From positions 1 through 64,000 of the forward strand of contig NZ_JACHFW010000006.1 of assembly GCF_014202115.1 (NCBI RefSeq): a DNA stretch of 64,000 bases. The letters run 5' to 3'. Shown here piece by piece: positions 61,661-64,000 of this stretch. The notes below the pieces were generated by a model, which was not told where the DNA came from, searched no databases, and worked only from the letters and a program-made list of their open reading frames with translations. Each line of letters starts with the position of its first letter. Position 1 is the stretch's first letter. The translations under genes and the position numbers were made by a program. Origin of the DNA: Catenibacillus scindens (GTDB lineage Bacteria; Bacillota; Clostridia; Lachnospirales; Lachnospiraceae).

Positions 61661-61751
61661 TTTCACAAAACTCCTTTCTACGTTCAAGCAGCATCGTTCC
61701 TTTTATTTTACTCCCATCCCAAACTTATGACAATATACGGAATTATTTAAA

Positions 61752-61784
61752 GACAAAGAGACCGCTTCAAAAAAGCAGTCTCTC
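61752..61784 (-). terminator. terminator of the flavoprotein gene
   Basis: GAGACTGCTT / AAGCGGTCTC hairpin on the minus strand followed by TTTGTCTTT, about 50 nt after the stop. Confidence 0.65.
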
Positions 61785-61835
61785 AAAAATATTTGTCATT
61801 ACTATAAATGCTTTGCGTATTTATTTTTTAGTACA

Positions 61836-62789
61836 TTAATTCCGGGGCGGTCTGACGAGAAATTCATTATTCTTTTTGATCTCCTCATACTCCTCCATGA
61901 TCCCGGCTTTTTTCGGCTCATAGATCGCCTCGGTATGGTACTTGATCTCCCGCATATGTTTAAACTTGCCCATAACAGTCAGGCGGTCACCATCGTCTTC
62001 AGGCCACATAAACCTCATCTTGCCGTCTTCCATAGCAATCTTTCCGACACGTCCGCAGATGGCACACTCCACATAATCTTTTCCCGGCTTTGCGATAAGC
62101 AGACTGTTATGACAGCCCGGACACGCTTCCTCCTCCTCGGTCTGTCCCAGATATTTCTTCGTCCAGTCGATCTCCGGATGTTTCACAGCATATGCCAGGT
62201 TCTGTCCCAGATATTTTGCCCGAAGCACATAATCTTCCCGTGTCAGCGCCTCTCCCGGATCAGCTACCGCGTGGATATTTAAGTGATCAATCACATTGAT
62301 CTGGGCAGAAAATGTGGTTGTGTAAAGGGTGGCAAGGCCAAGAGATGTCCAGTTCTCTGTGAGGGCTCCCCCTACGGAGATCAAAGCCCCCGGCCGGTGC
62401 TGTGTCCGTCCGCCAAGCCATTCCGGAGCGCCACCGTCCAATTCCCATCCGGCCACATCCATCTTAGGCCCAAAAATCCTATCTCTGAAATCAGTCACAA
62501 CGCCGCAAGGGGACAGTGACCACACCGGAGCGCCGAGAATATAGCCGTCGCTGTCCAGGAACTTGTCCAAAAGCCATGGAACATCATCTTTTAAAATACA
62601 GCCCTTTGGTCCCTTCCATGTACAGGGCATATTCGCGCAGGCCTTACATGGCAGAATATTACACTCATTCAGACGGATCAGCTCCACATCCACGCCCATC
62701 TTTTTGGCTTCCATAAGGGCAATCTTCATGTAAGTTTCTGTATTTCCGTTCTTTCTTCCGGCACAAAATGCCGTAATCTTTTTTGCCAT
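61836..62789 (-). CDS. flavodoxin-fold iron-sulfur flavoprotein
   Basis: A 317-aa NADPH-dependent FMN reductase-like protein. FMN-binding start (ITAFCAGRKNGNTETYM), an Isf-like cysteine cluster (CNILPCKACANMPC...GC) suited to a 4Fe-4S centre, the GAPVWSLSPCG segment and, near residues 220-250, a zinc-ribbon-like CPGCHN...CAICG. Likely an electron-transfer protein or a reductase of an anaerobe. Transcribed alone. Confidence 0.85.
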   Translation of the reverse strand: MAKKITAFCAGRKNGNTETYMKIALMEAKKMGVDVELIRLNECNILPCKACANMPCTWKGPKGCILKDDVPWLLDKFLDSDGYILGAPVWSLSPCGVVTDFRDRIFGPKMDVAGWELDGGAPEWLGGRTQHRPGALISVGGALTENWTSLGLATLYTTTFSAQINVIDHLNIHAVADPGEALTREDYVLRAKYLGQNLAYAVKHPEIDWTKKYLGQTEEEEACPGCHNSLLIAKPGKDYVECAICGRVGKIAMEDGKMRFMWPEDDGDRLTVMGKFKHMREIKYHTEAIYEPKKAGIMEEYEEIKKNNEFLVRPPRN

Positions 62790-62850
62790 AAAATCCCTCC
62801 AAATTCATTCAATACATCGTGTTTTCCGGATCAATCTAATAATCATTTTC

Positions 62851-62893
62851 GTAACAGTTCAGCCCGCGCCATCCCTGATGGCTGAACTGTTAC
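62851..62893. repeat. dispersed palindromic repeat, family A
   Basis: Perfect ends GTAACAGTTCAGC and GCTGAACTGTTAC around CCGCGCCATCCCTGATG. Matches 39009-39050 and the long form at 15352-15422. It lies between the flavoprotein gene and tRNA-Thr. Confidence 0.7.
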
Positions 62894-63007
62894 TCATTTT
62901 TATTTTACTATATCCCAATAGGATTCTCAATCTTTTTCCAGAGATTTTATACTCTTCCCATCCCTTGATGTTACGATTCACAGTCCCAGCCACGCCGCTT
63001 TCGCAAG

Positions 63008-63053
63008 AAAAAAAGTCCCAGCCTCACCGGAAAATCCGATGTAAGCCAGGACT
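63008..63053 (-). terminator. terminator of tRNA-Thr
   Basis: Minus-strand AGTCCTGGCTTACATCGGA pairs with TCCGGTGAGGCTGGGACT and is followed by TTTTTT, 10 nt after the tRNA. Confidence 0.85.
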
Positions 63054-63062
63054 ATAATCATG

Positions 63063-63135
63063 AGCTAATGGCGTGACTTGAACACGTGACCTGCTGATTA
63101 CGAATCAGCTGCTCTACCGACTGAGCTACATTAGC
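63063..63135 (-). tRNA. tRNA-Thr (anticodon CGT)
   Basis: Full cloverleaf on the minus strand: acceptor GCTAATG/CATTAGC, D arm GCTC..GAGC, anticodon stem GCTGA/TCAGC with loop TTCGTAA (anticodon CGT, reading ACG), and T arm with TTCAAGT. The 3' CCA is not encoded. A terminator follows. Confidence 0.95.
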
Positions 63136-63184
63136 TGAACAGCTATTAGTATACACAGAATTGATAGAAATATCAAGTATTTTT

Positions 63185-63592
63185 TTACGAAACTCTGCGT
63201 TTGATTTGTATCAGGACAAGAATCAAGCTGACACCCAGCAAAATGTGACCGATCCCGGCAATGCCGGAAACCGCCGCATTCATACCGGAGGACAGGGATG
63301 TCCCCAGAACCTGGAACACCCCGCGTATCACAAACATTACAGAAGTCAGATTCAGACCAATATGATAGATAACCAGAATGCGTCCGGTCATTGTCCCGGT
63401 AAAGGAAAAACTCTTTTCCAACAAAAGCAGCAAGAGAAAAAATACCGTTCCCAGCAAAAAGTAGTGGGTATGTACGACCCCAAGGGCAGTTTTGCCTGTA
63501 AAGCCGTTAAACTTAGTAAACTCCCGGTAAAACACGCCGCCAATCATTGCGAGAACAGCGTACAGAAGAGCCATTTTCATATAGCGTTTCAT
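63185..63592 (-). CDS. DUF2871 family membrane protein
   Basis: A 135-aa protein from ATG 63592 (MKRYMKMALLYAVLAM), preceded by AAGGAGG. Four hydrophobic segments and the conserved GVVHTHYFLLGTVFFLLLLLLE pattern with His-x-His fit DUF2871. The role is unknown. The upstream open frame to 63688 has no supported start. Confidence 0.8.
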   Translation of the reverse strand: MKRYMKMALLYAVLAMIGGVFYREFTKFNGFTGKTALGVVHTHYFLLGTVFFLLLLLLEKSFSFTGTMTGRILVIYHIGLNLTSVMFVIRGVFQVLGTSLSSGMNAAVSGIAGIGHILLGVSLILVLIQIKRRVS

Positions 63593-63620
63593 ATTCAATC
63601 CTCCTTGATTTCTATTCTCT

Positions 63621-64000
63621 TTACTCTGCCCGTTTAGCCAGAAAATCTTCCAGGCTGGCCAGAACCGACAGCACCATAAACATGGCAATCATGGCCGGTG
63701 TACTCATCAGCTCATATAAAGCATCCCGGGGCATAACCGCAGAACAGCTTCTCCATGTAATGAACAGATTAAGAAGCATAAGCAGGAAAGAAAATACAAA
63801 CCCAAGGGACAGCAGAGCCATCGAAGCTACATGGAATCCCCGGAAAAAAGAAGTAAATCCCCACAGGAGCATATATACCAGCCAGAGTACGCCGGCAATA
63901 ATCACCGCAACTCCTCCCGCCGTAGCCATTCCGGCCGAGGCAATTCCAGTCCCTCCGCCGGCAATAAGAAATGATCCTCCGCCCACAGTAATAAGATAAT
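63621..64000 (-). CDS. hydrophobic membrane protein, 5' end outside the window
   Basis: An open frame with at least three membrane segments (GGVAVIIAGVLWLVYMLLW, MALLSLGFVFSFLLMLLNLF, MIAMFMVLSVLASL). A GTG at 63986 would give 121 aa, but the frame runs to the edge as ...LITVGGGSFLIAGGG, so the gene is probably longer. It ends 28 nt before the DUF2871 gene, with which it may be co-transcribed. Family not recognised. Confidence 0.6.
   Translation of the reverse strand, partial: YLITVGGGSFLIAGGGTGIASAGMATAGGVAVIIAGVLWLVYMLLWGFTSFFRGFHVASMALLSLGFVFSFLLMLLNLFITWRSCSAVMPRDALYELMSTPAMIAMFMVLSVLASLEDFLAKRAE

Overview
The window looks like a chromosomal segment of a spore-forming, low-to-mid GC Firmicute, most likely a gut Lachnospiraceae (Clostridia). 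The reasons are the strong GGAGG ribosome-binding sites, the CotF-like spore coat pair, the rpsF-ssb-rpsR operon next to a DUF951 gene, a glycyl-radical enzyme of anaerobes, and many carbohydrate-uptake and AraC genes. This placement is inference; no species is claimed. Most genes lie on the minus strand.

1-12.9 kb: a glycyl radical enzyme with its activase and a large AraC regulator carrying a GH39-like domain, then an esterase / solute-binding lipoprotein / GH3 beta-glucosidase set and an MBL-fold hydrolase. 13-15.2 kb: the rpsF-ssb-rpsR housekeeping operon, a DUF951 gene with a structured leader, and a strong candidate for an unannotated ~320-nt RNA. 15.5-18.2 kb: a tandem, partly decayed family of Rpn-like PD-(D/E)XK proteins whose C-terminal repeat number differs between copies.

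18.4-35.4 kb is the most interesting part. Two loci each encode a single-chain protein joining a TIM-barrel (sugar isomerase/epimerase, AP-endonuclease-2 fold) to a DUF6379/C-glycoside deglycosidase beta-like domain. In characterised C-deglycosylation systems (DgpB/DgpC, CarB/CarC) these are two separate subunits. The first locus also has an Opp/Dpp-type ABC importer, a Gfo/Idh/MocA oxidoreductase (the DgpA-like role) and a divergent RpiR-type regulator, so uptake, oxidation and C-C cleavage could all be encoded together. The second has an MFS transporter, a secreted esterase and AraC-GH39 regulators.

35.6-51.9 kb contains many broken genes: a frameshifted AraC-GH39 regulator, a response regulator and histidine kinase collapsed into each other by a deletion, a beta-glucuronidase remnant, and a decayed M20 peptidase and MFS pair. 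Among them sits an intact six-gene operon for two DUF6034-like lipoproteins, an ABC exporter and a CARDB-like surface protein. 51.9-56.3 kb holds a second, intact two-component system with two paralogous membrane-anchored proteins. Its promoter and that of the lipoprotein/ABC operon share 11-bp-period direct repeats in the same register relative to the -10 box, which suggests that this response regulator controls both.

56.3-64 kb: an AlaX-type editing protein, a nested inverted-repeat element, the coat-protein pair, an MFS transporter, a CysK-like enzyme, a YfcE-type phosphodiesterase, an iron-sulfur flavoprotein, tRNA-Thr(CGT) and small membrane proteins. Several families of short palindromic repeats are scattered through the intergenic regions.
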